DNA from: Microcaldota archaeon
GTDB taxonomy: Archaea; Micrarchaeota; Micrarchaeia; Micrarchaeales; Micrarchaeaceae
Length of the DNA stretch: 54,407 bases
NCBI GenBank assembly: GCA_014874295.1
Contig: JACWAL010000008.1
Coordinates: forward strand, 1 to 54,407
Reading direction: 5' to 3'
Notes under the pieces: model-generated
Database searches by the model: none
The model's input: only the letters and a program-made list of their open reading frames with translations
What the model was told of the DNA's origin: nothing
Shown here: positions 37,431 to 46,597 of the stretch, piece after piece
Position numbering within the stretch: the stretch's first letter is position 1
How the letters are laid out: every line of letters begins with the position of its first letter
Position numbers and translations under genes: made by a program

Positions 37431-38459
37431 ATGAGGATAGTAAAGTTCCATGAAGACGAGGGAACCCTGTTCCTGAAGCTTGAGACGCTTGAGGACCTCT
37501 GGAGCGCGGCGAGGATCGTCTTCAGCGGCGATTACGTCAGGTCGCGCACGCTTAGGAAGTTCAAGGCGAGCGAGAGCGACAAGGGCGAGATGAAGGAGGT
37601 GATGATAACCGTGCAGGTCGAGAAGATCGAGCTCGACAAGAACGCGCAGCGCCTTAGGTTCACTGGTAAGATAACAGAGGGCAGGCCGCTGGAATACGTG
37701 GTGCTAGGAAGTTACCACACGATAAACGCCGCGCTGGGTGACATGATCGAGATTAGAAAGGAGAGATGGCCGTCGTATATGATGAAGGTGGTCAAGGAGG
37801 CCGTGCGGGAGTCAAAAAGGGCCAGGCTCGGCATAATGGCGATTGACGATGAGAAGGCGCAGCCTGTGCTCCTGCTCGGCTACGGCATAGACTTCAAGAG
37901 CGAGCTTTACAGCCATCTGAGCAAGCGCATGTCGCAGAAGGAGTTCCAGGAGCAGCAGGCCAAGTACTTCGAGGCGATACTGAGGTCGATGGAGCTGATG
38001 GACGTCTCCACCGTAATAATAGCAGGCCCGGGCTTCACGAAGGACGAGCTGAAGAGATACCTCGACGACTCCGGCAAGGCGAAGAAGCTGGGAAAGAGGC
38101 TACTCTATATGCAGGTCAGCAACGCGGAGCGCAGTGGCGTCTACGAGCTAATACGCAGCGACGCCGTCGAGGAGCTGCTGAAGAACGAGCACATAAGGGA
38201 GGAGTTCGTGCTGATGGAGAGGTTCCTGAACGGGCTGTCTTCGAAGGCCTCCAGATACGGCATAGACAACGTCAGCGGTGCGGTAGGCGACTACGAGGCC
38301 ACTGTTGTCATAGTCAATGACAGCGCATTGCCTGACATGGCAGTGCAAAAGCTGCTCTCGAAGGCGGAATCGAGGGGCGTAAAAGTCGAGATATTCAACT
38401 CACAAGATGAGGTTGGGCAGCAGCTGCATTCCTTCAAGGACGTGGCATGCATCGCATAG
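37431..38459 (+). CDS. pelA: Pelota/Dom34 mRNA surveillance protein
   Basis: MRIVKFHEDEGTLFLKLETLEDLWSAARIVFSGDYVRSRTLRKFKASESDKGEMKEVMITVQVEKIEL. Confidence 0.92.
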   Translation: MRIVKFHEDEGTLFLKLETLEDLWSAARIVFSGDYVRSRTLRKFKASESDKGEMKEVMITVQVEKIELDKNAQRLRFTGKITEGRPLEYVVLGSYHTINAALGDMIEIRKERWPSYMMKVVKEAVRESKRARLGIMAIDDEKAQPVLLLGYGIDFKSELYSHLSKRMSQKEFQEQQAKYFEAILRSMELMDVSTVIIAGPGFTKDELKRYLDDSGKAKKLGKRLLYMQVSNAERSGVYELIRSDAVEELLKNEHIREEFVLMERFLNGLSSKASRYGIDNVSGAVGDYEATVVIVNDSALPDMAVQKLLSKAESRGVKVEIFNSQDEVGQQLHSFKDVACIA

Positions 38460-38538
38460 CCTTTGCAGGACTCCAACCTTTTTATATTTGCCGCCTTAAT
38501 ATTATACCGTACTTTTACTCACAAGTTCAAGTGTTCTC

Positions 38539-38949
38539 ATGAAGGCTGCGAACGGAAAACTCATAGCCATAGTAAGGATTAGGGGCAAGGTCAACCTCAA
38601 CTACAACATAGAGGAGACGATGCAGAGGCTGAACCTGAAGGCCGTGAACAACTGCTCCCTCGTGAAGCTTACGGACTCGTACAAGGGCATGATAAACAAG
38701 TGCCAGAACCACGTGGCATATGGCGAGATAGACGAGCCCACGCTCGCGAAGCTGCTCGCCAGGCACGTGCCCGGCGCTAACGCGAAGGAGGTCATTGGGG
38801 GCAAGCTCGACTCCGTAAAGGAGAGCATGCCGCTCAGGCTTCACCCTCCGAGGAGGGGCTATAGGGCGATAAAGCAGAGCTTCAACCAGGGAGGGCAAGC
38901 GGGCTATATGGGCAGCGACATAAACAAGCTAATAGGAAGGATGATCTGA
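38539..38949 (+). CDS. rpl30: Ribosomal protein L30 (uL30)
   Basis: KLIAIVRIRGKVNLNYNIEETMQRLNLKAVNNCSLVKLTDSYKGMINKCQNHVAYGEID. Confidence 0.88.
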   Translation: MKAANGKLIAIVRIRGKVNLNYNIEETMQRLNLKAVNNCSLVKLTDSYKGMINKCQNHVAYGEIDEPTLAKLLARHVPGANAKEVIGGKLDSVKESMPLRLHPPRRGYRAIKQSFNQGGQAGYMGSDINKLIGRMI

Positions 38950-39365
38950 TGGTCGTAAGGATTGAAAAGCGCAAGAGGAAGTACCTCGGCACCAGGAGAT
39001 GGGGCAAGGGCAACATCAAGAACGCCAGGGGCAAGGGAGACAGAGGAGGCGTCGGAAATGCGGGTGCGCGCAAGCACAATTTCACCTGGATGACCGCAAA
39101 GGCCCCGTGGCTGCTCAGCAGGAAGGGCTTCACGAAGTGGAACCCAGCCATGCTCGAAGAGACCAACCTGCGCGAGCTCGGCTCCATGAAGGAGGGGAGC
39201 GACGGCTACATAACGCTAAAGGGCCGCAAGGTTCTGAGCAACGGCTCGCTATCGAGGCCGGTGAAGGTCAAAGCTTCTGGCTTCTCCAAGAAGGCAGTGG
39301 AGAAAATAAAAGCGGCTGGTGGCGAGACCGTGGTGCTTGGCGCCGGGAGCCCAGATGATGCTTAA
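38949..39365 (+). CDS. rpl15: Ribosomal protein L15 (uL15)
   Basis: KRKRKYLGTRRWGKGNIKNARGKGDRGGVGNAGARKHNFTWMTAKAPWLLSRKGF. Confidence 0.9.
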   Translation: MVVRIEKRKRKYLGTRRWGKGNIKNARGKGDRGGVGNAGARKHNFTWMTAKAPWLLSRKGFTKWNPAMLEETNLRELGSMKEGSDGYITLKGRKVLSNGSLSRPVKVKASGFSKKAVEKIKAAGGETVVLGAGSPDDA

Positions 39366-40523
39366 ATGCCTCTGAATATCGCGTTCTACACTGATTCATA
39401 CCTTCCGGCCGTCGACGGCGTCGTCACTTCGATAAATAACTTCGCGTCCGAGCTGGAGCGCAGAGGCCACAAGGTCTACATCTTCACCGCTGGGAAGAAG
39501 GATGGCAACGAGAGCGCGTACAATGTCTTCTTCTCGAAAGGCGTGAGGTTCAAGAAGTATCCGCAGTACACCTTCGCCGTGTTTCCTTACCTTTCTGCGA
39601 GCAGAGCGCGCAAGCTGAAGATAGATTTGGTGCATGCGCACACCCCATTCTCGATGGGTATATCAGGGCTCATGGCTTCGAAGGTCAACCGCGTCCCCAT
39701 AGTTGGGTCATTCCACACGCTGTTCACTGACAAGTCCGTAATAAAAGAGTACGTCAGCAGCAACGGTTTCCTAGAAAGCATGGCGAGCAGGTACTCCTGG
39801 AGCTACGCGCGCTTCTTCTACAACAAGTGCGACCTCGTGACCGCGCCAAGCAGGGCGATAGAGGAGCTGCTCCACAGGCACAGAATAATGGACACCAGAG
39901 TCATAGAGAATGGCGTCGACACGAAGCTGTTCAACCCGCGCGTGAACGGCAAGGCGATAAGGAAGATGCTCATCGGGGACAGCAGGAAGAAGGTCGTCAT
40001 GTACGTCGGGAGAGTGAGCATAGAGAAGAAGCTCGACGTCATGATAAACGCGGCCAGGCTGCTCAGAAAGAGTGACCTGGTCTTCGTTATAATAGGAGGT
40101 GGACCTTCACTCGAGCACTACAAGTCCATGGTGAGGCGCCACGGCCTGGAGGGCATGTTCAGGTTCCTCGGCTTCGTCGAGAACGCGAAGCTGCCGGAAT
40201 ATTACGCGGCAAGCGATGTCTTCTGCATACCATCAACGTTCGAGACACAGGGTATAGTTTCGATAGAGGCGATGGCGTGCGGCAAGCCTGTCGTAGGTGC
40301 GGACTACCTTGCGCTGAAGGAGTTGATAAGGAACGGGTACAACGGCGAGAAGTTCGAGCCGAACGATGCGCAGGGCTGCGCCTCGAAGATAGAAAAGGTT
40401 ATAAATGATGTCGACAGATATAAGGGAATGGCGGCAACCGCCGAGAGGTTCTCCATTGAGAGTACCACCGACAGGCTGCTCAAGGTCTATAACGAAATAA
40501 CGGAGCAGAAATCCGCCCATTGA
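39366..40523 (+). CDS. Glycosyltransferase group 1 (GT4-like)
   Basis: MPLNIAFYTDSYLPAVDGVVTSINNFASELERRGHKVYIFT...PSTFETQGIVSIEAMACGKPVVGAD. Confidence 0.9.
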   Translation: MPLNIAFYTDSYLPAVDGVVTSINNFASELERRGHKVYIFTAGKKDGNESAYNVFFSKGVRFKKYPQYTFAVFPYLSASRARKLKIDLVHAHTPFSMGISGLMASKVNRVPIVGSFHTLFTDKSVIKEYVSSNGFLESMASRYSWSYARFFYNKCDLVTAPSRAIEELLHRHRIMDTRVIENGVDTKLFNPRVNGKAIRKMLIGDSRKKVVMYVGRVSIEKKLDVMINAARLLRKSDLVFVIIGGGPSLEHYKSMVRRHGLEGMFRFLGFVENAKLPEYYAASDVFCIPSTFETQGIVSIEAMACGKPVVGADYLALKELIRNGYNGEKFEPNDAQGCASKIEKVINDVDRYKGMAATAERFSIESTTDRLLKVYNEITEQKSAH

Positions 40524-40576
40524 CTATTTAACATTGAGTCTACACAAAGTTACAACAACAGATAACAGGCGATTTA

Positions 40577-41290
40577 CTGGCAAATGAGAGCGGGCCGGAA
40601 AAGGATACAAAGCAGGAAGCCCCTGTTTCTTCTGAGGCCCAGGAAAGCACTAAAAGGCCGAGTCTAACCTCCCAGAAGGAGGAGAAAAGGCCGTCGATAC
40701 TCGACCTTATAAACGAATCCAGCCACCCGGAGGCGATCAAGATAAAGGCCGACATCGAGGAGGTCAGGAAGAAGAGAAGGGCGCTCATCGACCAGATAAA
40801 GGCGTTCAAGCGCAGACTGAGCTACAAGATGGCCGAGTCGGAGACGATAGAGAAGTTCCTAAGCATGAACCCGCAGACGGATTACGAGGAGAAGATGAAG
40901 AAAGTCAGGATGCTCAAGAGGCAGAAGGAGAGGCTCGAGTTCAGGATATCCACGGAGGCCTCTTCCCTTTCGGACGAGAAGGCGCTGATAAGGAAGATAA
41001 GGGAGATCAGCACCGAGATAGACGAGTATATGAAGACTGTGCGCTTGGTAAGGAAGCGCGACTTCGTCAAGAAAGACATAGAGGAATTCACCGCCAAGGT
41101 GAACGAGCTGAACAACGGCATAGCAGAGCTGGACAAGCAGCTCGACATCCTCTATGACTCGCTCAGGAAACTGCTCAAGGTGGGGAGGTCCTCTGCGGAG
41201 CACAGGAAGAGGCCAGAGAGAAAGCAGCAACCACAGCCGATGCCAGAGGTCAATCTCGAGGATATCGCCATAATAAAGAAGAGGAAGTGA
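40577..41290 (+). CDS. Coiled-coil protein, non-canonical (CTG?) start
   Basis: Frame is open from about 40538: ANESGPEKDTKQEAPVSSEAQESTKRPSLTSQKEEKRPSILDLINESSHPEAIKIKADIEEVRKKRRALIDQIKAFKRRLSYKMAESETIEK...; ORF track starts only at internal Met 40829. Confidence 0.55.
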   Translation: MANESGPEKDTKQEAPVSSEAQESTKRPSLTSQKEEKRPSILDLINESSHPEAIKIKADIEEVRKKRRALIDQIKAFKRRLSYKMAESETIEKFLSMNPQTDYEEKMKKVRMLKRQKERLEFRISTEASSLSDEKALIRKIREISTEIDEYMKTVRLVRKRDFVKKDIEEFTAKVNELNNGIAELDKQLDILYDSLRKLLKVGRSSAEHRKRPERKQQPQPMPEVNLEDIAIIKKRK

Positions 41291-41431
41291 GAGATCAGGG
41301 CCGCAAGGCCGCGATTGGGAAGGGACAGAAGGGTAGGAGGAGGTATACGCAAAAGCGGAGAAACCGTAAAAAGGTATCAATCCCCACACAGATTCGAAAG
41401 AAAACAAAGTGAATACACAGAAGTGAATGGA

Positions 41432-42742
41432 ATGGAAATCTCATTTTTTGGAGCAGCCGGAGAGGTAGGAAGGAGCTGCATAATGATAAGCACGAATAAG
41501 ACGAGGGTGTTGCTCGACGCCGGGGTGAAGTTTGGAAAGCACGAGGAATACCCACAGGTAGAAGACAACGTTGCGAAGAAGGTCGATGGGATAGTGCTGA
41601 GCCACGCCCACCTGGACCACAGTGGGTACTTGCCACACATATACTCCACAGGCTATGGCGGCGATGTCTACGCCACGAAGCCCACACTCGAGCTGACGAC
41701 GGTGCTGATAAGCGATTACATGCACTTGTCTGCGCCTCAGAACGTGACTAAGAACGGGCTGAAGTCGTTCATGGCGCACTACAAGGCCAAGGAATACCAG
41801 AGCGAGTTCAGCATAGGGGACATGCGCTTCAGGCTCATACCCGCGGGGCACATCCTCGGCAGTGCGATGGTGCACATCACCGACGGGAGGACCAGCCTGC
41901 TCTACACGGGTGATACGAACGTCGCCAAGACCAAGCTCTTCGACGGGGCGGACCTCAAGAACATAAACGCTGACACGCTGATAACAGAGAGCACGTACGG
42001 CCTAGCGACGGACGTCTTCCAGAAGGAGAAGGACGCCGCAAAGCTGATGATAGCGAGCATAAAGGACACGCTTAGGCAGGGCGGCAAGGTCGTAGTGCCG
42101 AGCTTCGCGGTTGGCAGGGCGCAGGAGGTGCTGCTCCTTTTCGACGACTACCTGAACTCCGGCATACTGCCGAAGGTGCCGATCTACATAGACGGCATGA
42201 TAAACAAGGCGATGAGGATACACAGGCACAACGTCATATATTGCCGTAAGGAGCTGCAGAGTAAGATACTGATGAGCGACTACGATCCATTCAAGAACAA
42301 GAACTTCATAGCGGTGGAGAGCAAGGCACAGCGCGCCAAGATAACTAACAGCGATGAGGCCAGCATAATAGTCACGACTAGCGGTATGCTGAGCGGAGGC
42401 CCGGTGTTCTACTACCTGCCTAGGCTGGCCGGCAATCCCGTGAACAAGATGATAATGGTCGGGTACCAGGCTGAGGGCACACTTGGTAGGGATATACAGG
42501 AGGGCGCGAGGAAGATCGAGATAGATCACAGGCCCGTGGAGCTGAAGATGAAAGTCGAGACTTACCACCTGTCGGCGCACGCCGACCGTCCGGGTCTTGA
42601 AAGCATAATCAGCAAAGTCAACGGCCTGGAGAACGTATTCATAGTGCACGGTGAGAAGAGCAAGTCCGAGTCGCTCAAGGAGTACGCGGCAAAACGGTTC
42701 AACGCGAACGTGCCCGCAATAAAGAGCGCGTACACAGTCTGA
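41432..42742 (+). CDS. Beta-CASP metallo-beta-lactamase fold ribonuclease (CPSF-like)
   Basis: MEISFFGAAGEVGRSCIMI...VLSHAHLDHSGYLPHI; HILGSAMVHI; TESTYG; HLSAHADRPGLE; no N-terminal KH region. Confidence 0.88.
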   Translation: MEISFFGAAGEVGRSCIMISTNKTRVLLDAGVKFGKHEEYPQVEDNVAKKVDGIVLSHAHLDHSGYLPHIYSTGYGGDVYATKPTLELTTVLISDYMHLSAPQNVTKNGLKSFMAHYKAKEYQSEFSIGDMRFRLIPAGHILGSAMVHITDGRTSLLYTGDTNVAKTKLFDGADLKNINADTLITESTYGLATDVFQKEKDAAKLMIASIKDTLRQGGKVVVPSFAVGRAQEVLLLFDDYLNSGILPKVPIYIDGMINKAMRIHRHNVIYCRKELQSKILMSDYDPFKNKNFIAVESKAQRAKITNSDEASIIVTTSGMLSGGPVFYYLPRLAGNPVNKMIMVGYQAEGTLGRDIQEGARKIEIDHRPVELKMKVETYHLSAHADRPGLESIISKVNGLENVFIVHGEKSKSESLKEYAAKRFNANVPAIKSAYTV

Positions 42743-42764
42743 TCTTCGACTTTTGGGTGATGCA

Positions 42765-43328
42765 ATGAAAATGGCAGAGGTACAGAAGAGGCTTTCTGAA
42801 GGCAATTCGAAATTCGCGGAGTCGAACACGGACTACAAGTCACTGGTTCCAAGCCAGCACCCCAATGTGGCAGTAATTGCGTGCTCCGATTCAAGGGTCG
42901 ATCCGATCATAACCATGAGCGCAAGGCTCGGAGAGATATTCGTCCCAGGCAGGCCGATAGGAGAGGCCATCGACGACACTACGGTCGCTGGAGTCGAATA
43001 CTTCGTCGCGCACCTCGGAGGGGAGAGCGTGATAGTGGCTGGTCACACGGGATGCGGCGCGCTCACCGCGGCGCTTAACCTGCTCAACGGCAAGCCCCCG
43101 GAGGAGGCGGCCCTGTTCAGGGTGGTGAAGGGCCTTTCATTGAACATCTCCCCGAAGGACGACCTGGAGACTGCGGCATGGACCAATGCCAGGGCGCAGG
43201 CGAAGGAGCTGCTCCGCAGGAGCGAATGCGTATCAGGTGCTGTCAGGCAAGGCAGACTGGACCTCGGAGTCATGGTCTACAATCTGTCGACGGGAAGGAT
43301 ATCCGACATAGAGCTCATAAAGCCGTGA
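42765..43328 (+). CDS. Beta-class carbonic anhydrase
   Basis: VAVIACSDSRVDPIITMSARLGEIFVPGRPIG...VIVAGHTGCGALTAAL (C-DxR and HxxC). Confidence 0.82.
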   Translation: MKMAEVQKRLSEGNSKFAESNTDYKSLVPSQHPNVAVIACSDSRVDPIITMSARLGEIFVPGRPIGEAIDDTTVAGVEYFVAHLGGESVIVAGHTGCGALTAALNLLNGKPPEEAALFRVVKGLSLNISPKDDLETAAWTNARAQAKELLRRSECVSGAVRQGRLDLGVMVYNLSTGRISDIELIKP

Positions 43329-43418
43329 CCACGCGTTGGCGCGTACCCGTACGCAACAGTTAAGAATCTATGCTAAGCAATCTATCCGATACTTAATGGG
43401 CGGTAGGCAGGAGATTCC

Positions 43419-43823
43419 ATGAAGCCGGAGAAGAAGAAAAAGATAGAGAGGGAGCTGGAGCAGATAAAGCGTATGCAATCGATAAGCGACATAATAGACA
43501 GGAGCAGCTCCGAGAACACCCTCCTTTACACGTCCTCGAGGGAGAACGAGTCCCTCGGCGACAATGCCATAGACAAGATGCTCAACAAGATGGCGAGCAG
43601 GGAGAATGAGCACGAGATACGCGTAGTCGAGGATCTGTCGAAGGGTCCGGCGCGCTCAGAGCCGCACCGCACCGCTCGTACGGCATCCAGGCCGAAGCAG
43701 CGCCACCACGCCGTAGCCAAACGCCACCGCGCCGGTGCTTCGCACAAGCACAGCACCCATTTGGTGCATCGCGCCAAGGCGAAGGCGCACGTACGCGCCT
43801 CCAGCGCAAAGAAGAGAAGGTGA
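43419..43823 (+). CDS. Hypothetical protein, charged N-terminus and His/Arg/Ala-rich basic tail
   Basis: MKPEKKKKIERELEQIKRMQSISDIIDRSSSENTLLY...RPKQRHHAVAKRHRAGASHKHSTHLVHRAKAKAHV. Confidence 0.6.
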   Translation: MKPEKKKKIERELEQIKRMQSISDIIDRSSSENTLLYTSSRENESLGDNAIDKMLNKMASRENEHEIRVVEDLSKGPARSEPHRTARTASRPKQRHHAVAKRHRAGASHKHSTHLVHRAKAKAHVRASSAKKRR

Positions 43824-43827
43824 ACTC

Positions 43828-44820
43828 GTGAAGCTCGCCGAGCTGGCGAACGGCACGGAGTCGATATTCTGCATGACGCACGCGGATTTCGACGGTATAT
43901 CGAGCGCCGCTCTGCTCATGCGCTATATGCGCATGGGGCCGGACCACGTGGTCTTCGGCTACCCGCAGGTCCAAGACCTGAAACCTGCAATGGAAAGCCT
44001 GCTCTCAATGCATCCAAAAAATTCGCTTGTCATATTCACCGATGTCTCTGTAAACGACGATGCGGTGCAATATATAATATCATCACTCGCTTCGCTGAGG
44101 CGTTCAGGGAACAGGATAGCGTGGATAGATCACCATCCGTGGAGCGAGAAGGCAGTGTCCGCCATGAAGAGGGCATGCGACCTGCTCGTTTGTGGGGAGG
44201 GGAACACGTGCGCCGCCGAACGCGTCATAGAAGAGTTGGGCACAGATGATGACTATGCAATGAAGGTGAAAGCCCTGGCGCACATAACTGATTTCAACCT
44301 CACGCCGCCAAAAGGGCAGGAAGATTTGATACTCGACATGGTGCGTGCCATAACGCTCTTCAAGGGCAGGGAAGGTAAGGATGCGCCCCTCAGGAAGATC
44401 GCCGAATTGGTCTCACGGGACGATATGCGCAACGGGTTCATAGTCGACGCCGCGAGGGAATACGTCAAGGCATCGGAGCTCGAGATATCCAAGCTCAGGC
44501 ACGATTGCGCTTCTTACGAGGTCAACGGTTATAAGATAGGGATAGGCTACGCTCGTGACATACAGAGCACGCAGGCCTGCGCCATCATAGAGGAGCAGCT
44601 CAATACTGAAATAGAGGTGTTCATAAACCTGAACGGATATATACTCAATATGCGCAGCCGCAAGGGGATAGACTGCTCCGCCCTCGCGAGTACCCTCGGG
44701 GGAGGCGGGCACCCGCAGGCCGCAGCCGCAAAGCTCGGAATCAAGAGCGACTCTGAGGTAGGCGAAGGCATATCCAGGATACTGAAGGCTGCCGAGGCGG
44801 TCTTACCAAGGCGCGCCTGA
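43828..44820 (+). CDS. DHH family phosphoesterase (RecJ-like/nanoRNase-like)
   Basis: GTG start; FCMTHADFDGISSAALLMRYM; WIDHHPW; LGGGGHPQAAAAKLG (DHHA1). Confidence 0.85.
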   Translation: MKLAELANGTESIFCMTHADFDGISSAALLMRYMRMGPDHVVFGYPQVQDLKPAMESLLSMHPKNSLVIFTDVSVNDDAVQYIISSLASLRRSGNRIAWIDHHPWSEKAVSAMKRACDLLVCGEGNTCAAERVIEELGTDDDYAMKVKALAHITDFNLTPPKGQEDLILDMVRAITLFKGREGKDAPLRKIAELVSRDDMRNGFIVDAAREYVKASELEISKLRHDCASYEVNGYKIGIGYARDIQSTQACAIIEEQLNTEIEVFINLNGYILNMRSRKGIDCSALASTLGGGGHPQAAAAKLGIKSDSEVGEGISRILKAAEAVLPRRA

Positions 44821-44865
44821 CCCCAACATAGCTTTTAATCTTGACTGCGAATGCGCTCTGATTGG

Positions 44866-45192
44866 ATGGCAACGCTCGATGATTTCTCGAAGATAGACCT
44901 GCGCGTGGCTAAAATAGTGGGCGCGGAGGACCTGCCGACCCGCAAGCCGATGTACAGGCTGGACCTCGACCTCGGCGAACTTGGTAAGCGTAGCATAGTC
45001 GCCGCGATAAAGCCCTATTACGCGAAGGAAGAGTTGCTCGGCAGGAGCATAATCGTGATAGCGAACCTCGATCCAAAGAAGATCGGCGACTTCGTATCGG
45101 AGGGCATGCTGCTCGCCGCAGAGGACAGCGCCGGCAACGTGGTGCTGCTTGGATTGGAAAGGCCTCTGCCGCCGGGATCGAGGATACACTAA
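44866..45192 (+). CDS. tRNA-binding domain protein (MetRS beta/EMAP-like)
   Basis: MATLDDFSKIDLRVAKIVGAEDLPTRKPMYRLDLDLGELGKRSIVAAIKPYY. Confidence 0.85.
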   Translation: MATLDDFSKIDLRVAKIVGAEDLPTRKPMYRLDLDLGELGKRSIVAAIKPYYAKEELLGRSIIVIANLDPKKIGDFVSEGMLLAAEDSAGNVVLLGLERPLPPGSRIH

Positions 45193-45271
45193 GCTGCAGC
45201 GCTTGTAATCCTTTACCCCAATAAAGTGGAAACTTTTAAAGCCGGGAACTTCCATTCACAAAGGTGGTAAA

Positions 45272-45880
45272 ATGTTCGAATTGCCTGAACTGCCGTACGC
45301 GTACGACGCACTTGAGCCATTCATAAGCAAGCAGATACAGGAGTTGCACCACGACAGGCACCACAAGGCGTACACTGACAACCTGAACAAGGCCCTGTCG
45401 AAGTACTCAGAGTGGGAGAGCAAGAGCATAGAGGAGATAATAAAGGGCCACGCCAAGGCGCCCGAGGATGTCAGGACAGCGCTCAGGAACCATGGAGGAG
45501 GCTTCTACAACCACTCGTTGTTCTGGAAGATGATGTCGCCCAAGAAGGAGCAGAGGCCCGAAGGTAGCCTGATGGACGCTATAAACGCCCAGTTCGGTAG
45601 CTACGATTCTTTTGTGAGCTCATTTAGTGATGCCGCGGGCAAGCTGTTCGGTTCGGGATGGGAGTGGCTGGTGTTCGACGACGGCAAGTTGGCGCTGGTG
45701 GGCACTGCGAACCAAGATTCGCCGCTAACGCAGGGCAAGGTGCCTCTCCTCGGTCTCGACGTCTGGGAGCACGCTTATTACCCACAGTACTACAACAAGC
45801 GCCCCGACTACATAAGCGCGTGGTGGCATGTCGTCAACTGGGAGGACGTGCAGGAGAGGTTCGACGAAGCAAGGAAGTGA
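45272..45880 (+). CDS. sod: Fe/Mn superoxide dismutase
   Basis: FELPELPYAYDALEPFISKQIQELHHDRHHKAYTDNLNKAL...DVWEHAYYPQYYNKRPDYI. Confidence 0.93.
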   Translation: MFELPELPYAYDALEPFISKQIQELHHDRHHKAYTDNLNKALSKYSEWESKSIEEIIKGHAKAPEDVRTALRNHGGGFYNHSLFWKMMSPKKEQRPEGSLMDAINAQFGSYDSFVSSFSDAAGKLFGSGWEWLVFDDGKLALVGTANQDSPLTQGKVPLLGLDVWEHAYYPQYYNKRPDYISAWWHVVNWEDVQERFDEARK

Positions 45881-45947
45881 TTCTATGGTAACCAGCGCAG
45901 TTGCCACCGTAATTATAAACCTTACCGCATAATCATCTGCTGATAGC

Positions 45948-46292
45948 ATGATGCCGAATATCGATCCCAGGATGCTCAAGAACATGATGGCGAAGATGGG
46001 AATAAAGTCCACAGAGATAGACGCCGTCAGCGTCGTCATCCACTGCGCCGACAGGGATATAGTAGTCGATGGTCCGCAAGTCACGCAGATAGAGATGAAC
46101 GGCTCGGTTAGCTTCCAAGTCGCGGGCAACGCAACCGAGAGAGCCAAGCAGCCCGACCAACCTATCGAGATAAGCGACGAGGATGTCAAGCTGGTTGTGG
46201 AGAAGACGGGCGCGAGTGAGGAGGCCGCCAGGAAGGCAATAGGCGACGCGAAGGGCGACATCGCGGCCGCGATAATGGATCTTACCGGTTAG
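45948..46292 (+). CDS. nac: Nascent polypeptide-associated complex protein (NAC-UBA)
   Basis: MMPNIDPRMLKNMMAKMGIKSTEIDAVSVVIHCADRDIVVDGPQVTQIEMNGSVSFQVAG; UBA-like tail. Confidence 0.9.
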   Translation: MMPNIDPRMLKNMMAKMGIKSTEIDAVSVVIHCADRDIVVDGPQVTQIEMNGSVSFQVAGNATERAKQPDQPIEISDEDVKLVVEKTGASEEAARKAIGDAKGDIAAAIMDLTG

Positions 46293-46597
46293 TCATCTAT
46301 CCTGTACGCATGGGCGTACCTTACGCCGGAAGCGACCTTCACGTTCTCCCTCTTTATTATCGAGTGCTTTATTGCCACGCTTACTGCCTCATCTCCTATT
46401 ATATTGGCTGAGTGCAGCTTATCTGGAATCAGAGCCTGCACTTCCTTGGCGCTGATTAAGGACCCTTTGTAGAACTCAGAGTAGTCGCGTATGTTGATGT
46501 ACACATCACCATCCTCTATGACCCTCCCTATCAGCTCTTCGTCGCACATCGCAAGGAGGATGCCGTTCTCGCTGTCGTGCAGCTTGACGTATATCAT
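46289..46597 (-). CDS. DUF424 family protein
   Basis: MIYVKLHDSENGILLAMCDEELIGRVIEDGDVYINIRDYSEFYKG. Confidence 0.8.
   Translation of the reverse strand: MIYVKLHDSENGILLAMCDEELIGRVIEDGDVYINIRDYSEFYKGSLISAKEVQALIPDKLHSANIIGDEAVSVAIKHSIIKRENVKVASGVRYAHAYRIDD

Noticed and set aside
42002-42829. 275-aa minus ORF
   Set aside because: Shadow of the beta-CASP gene; no protein-family signal.
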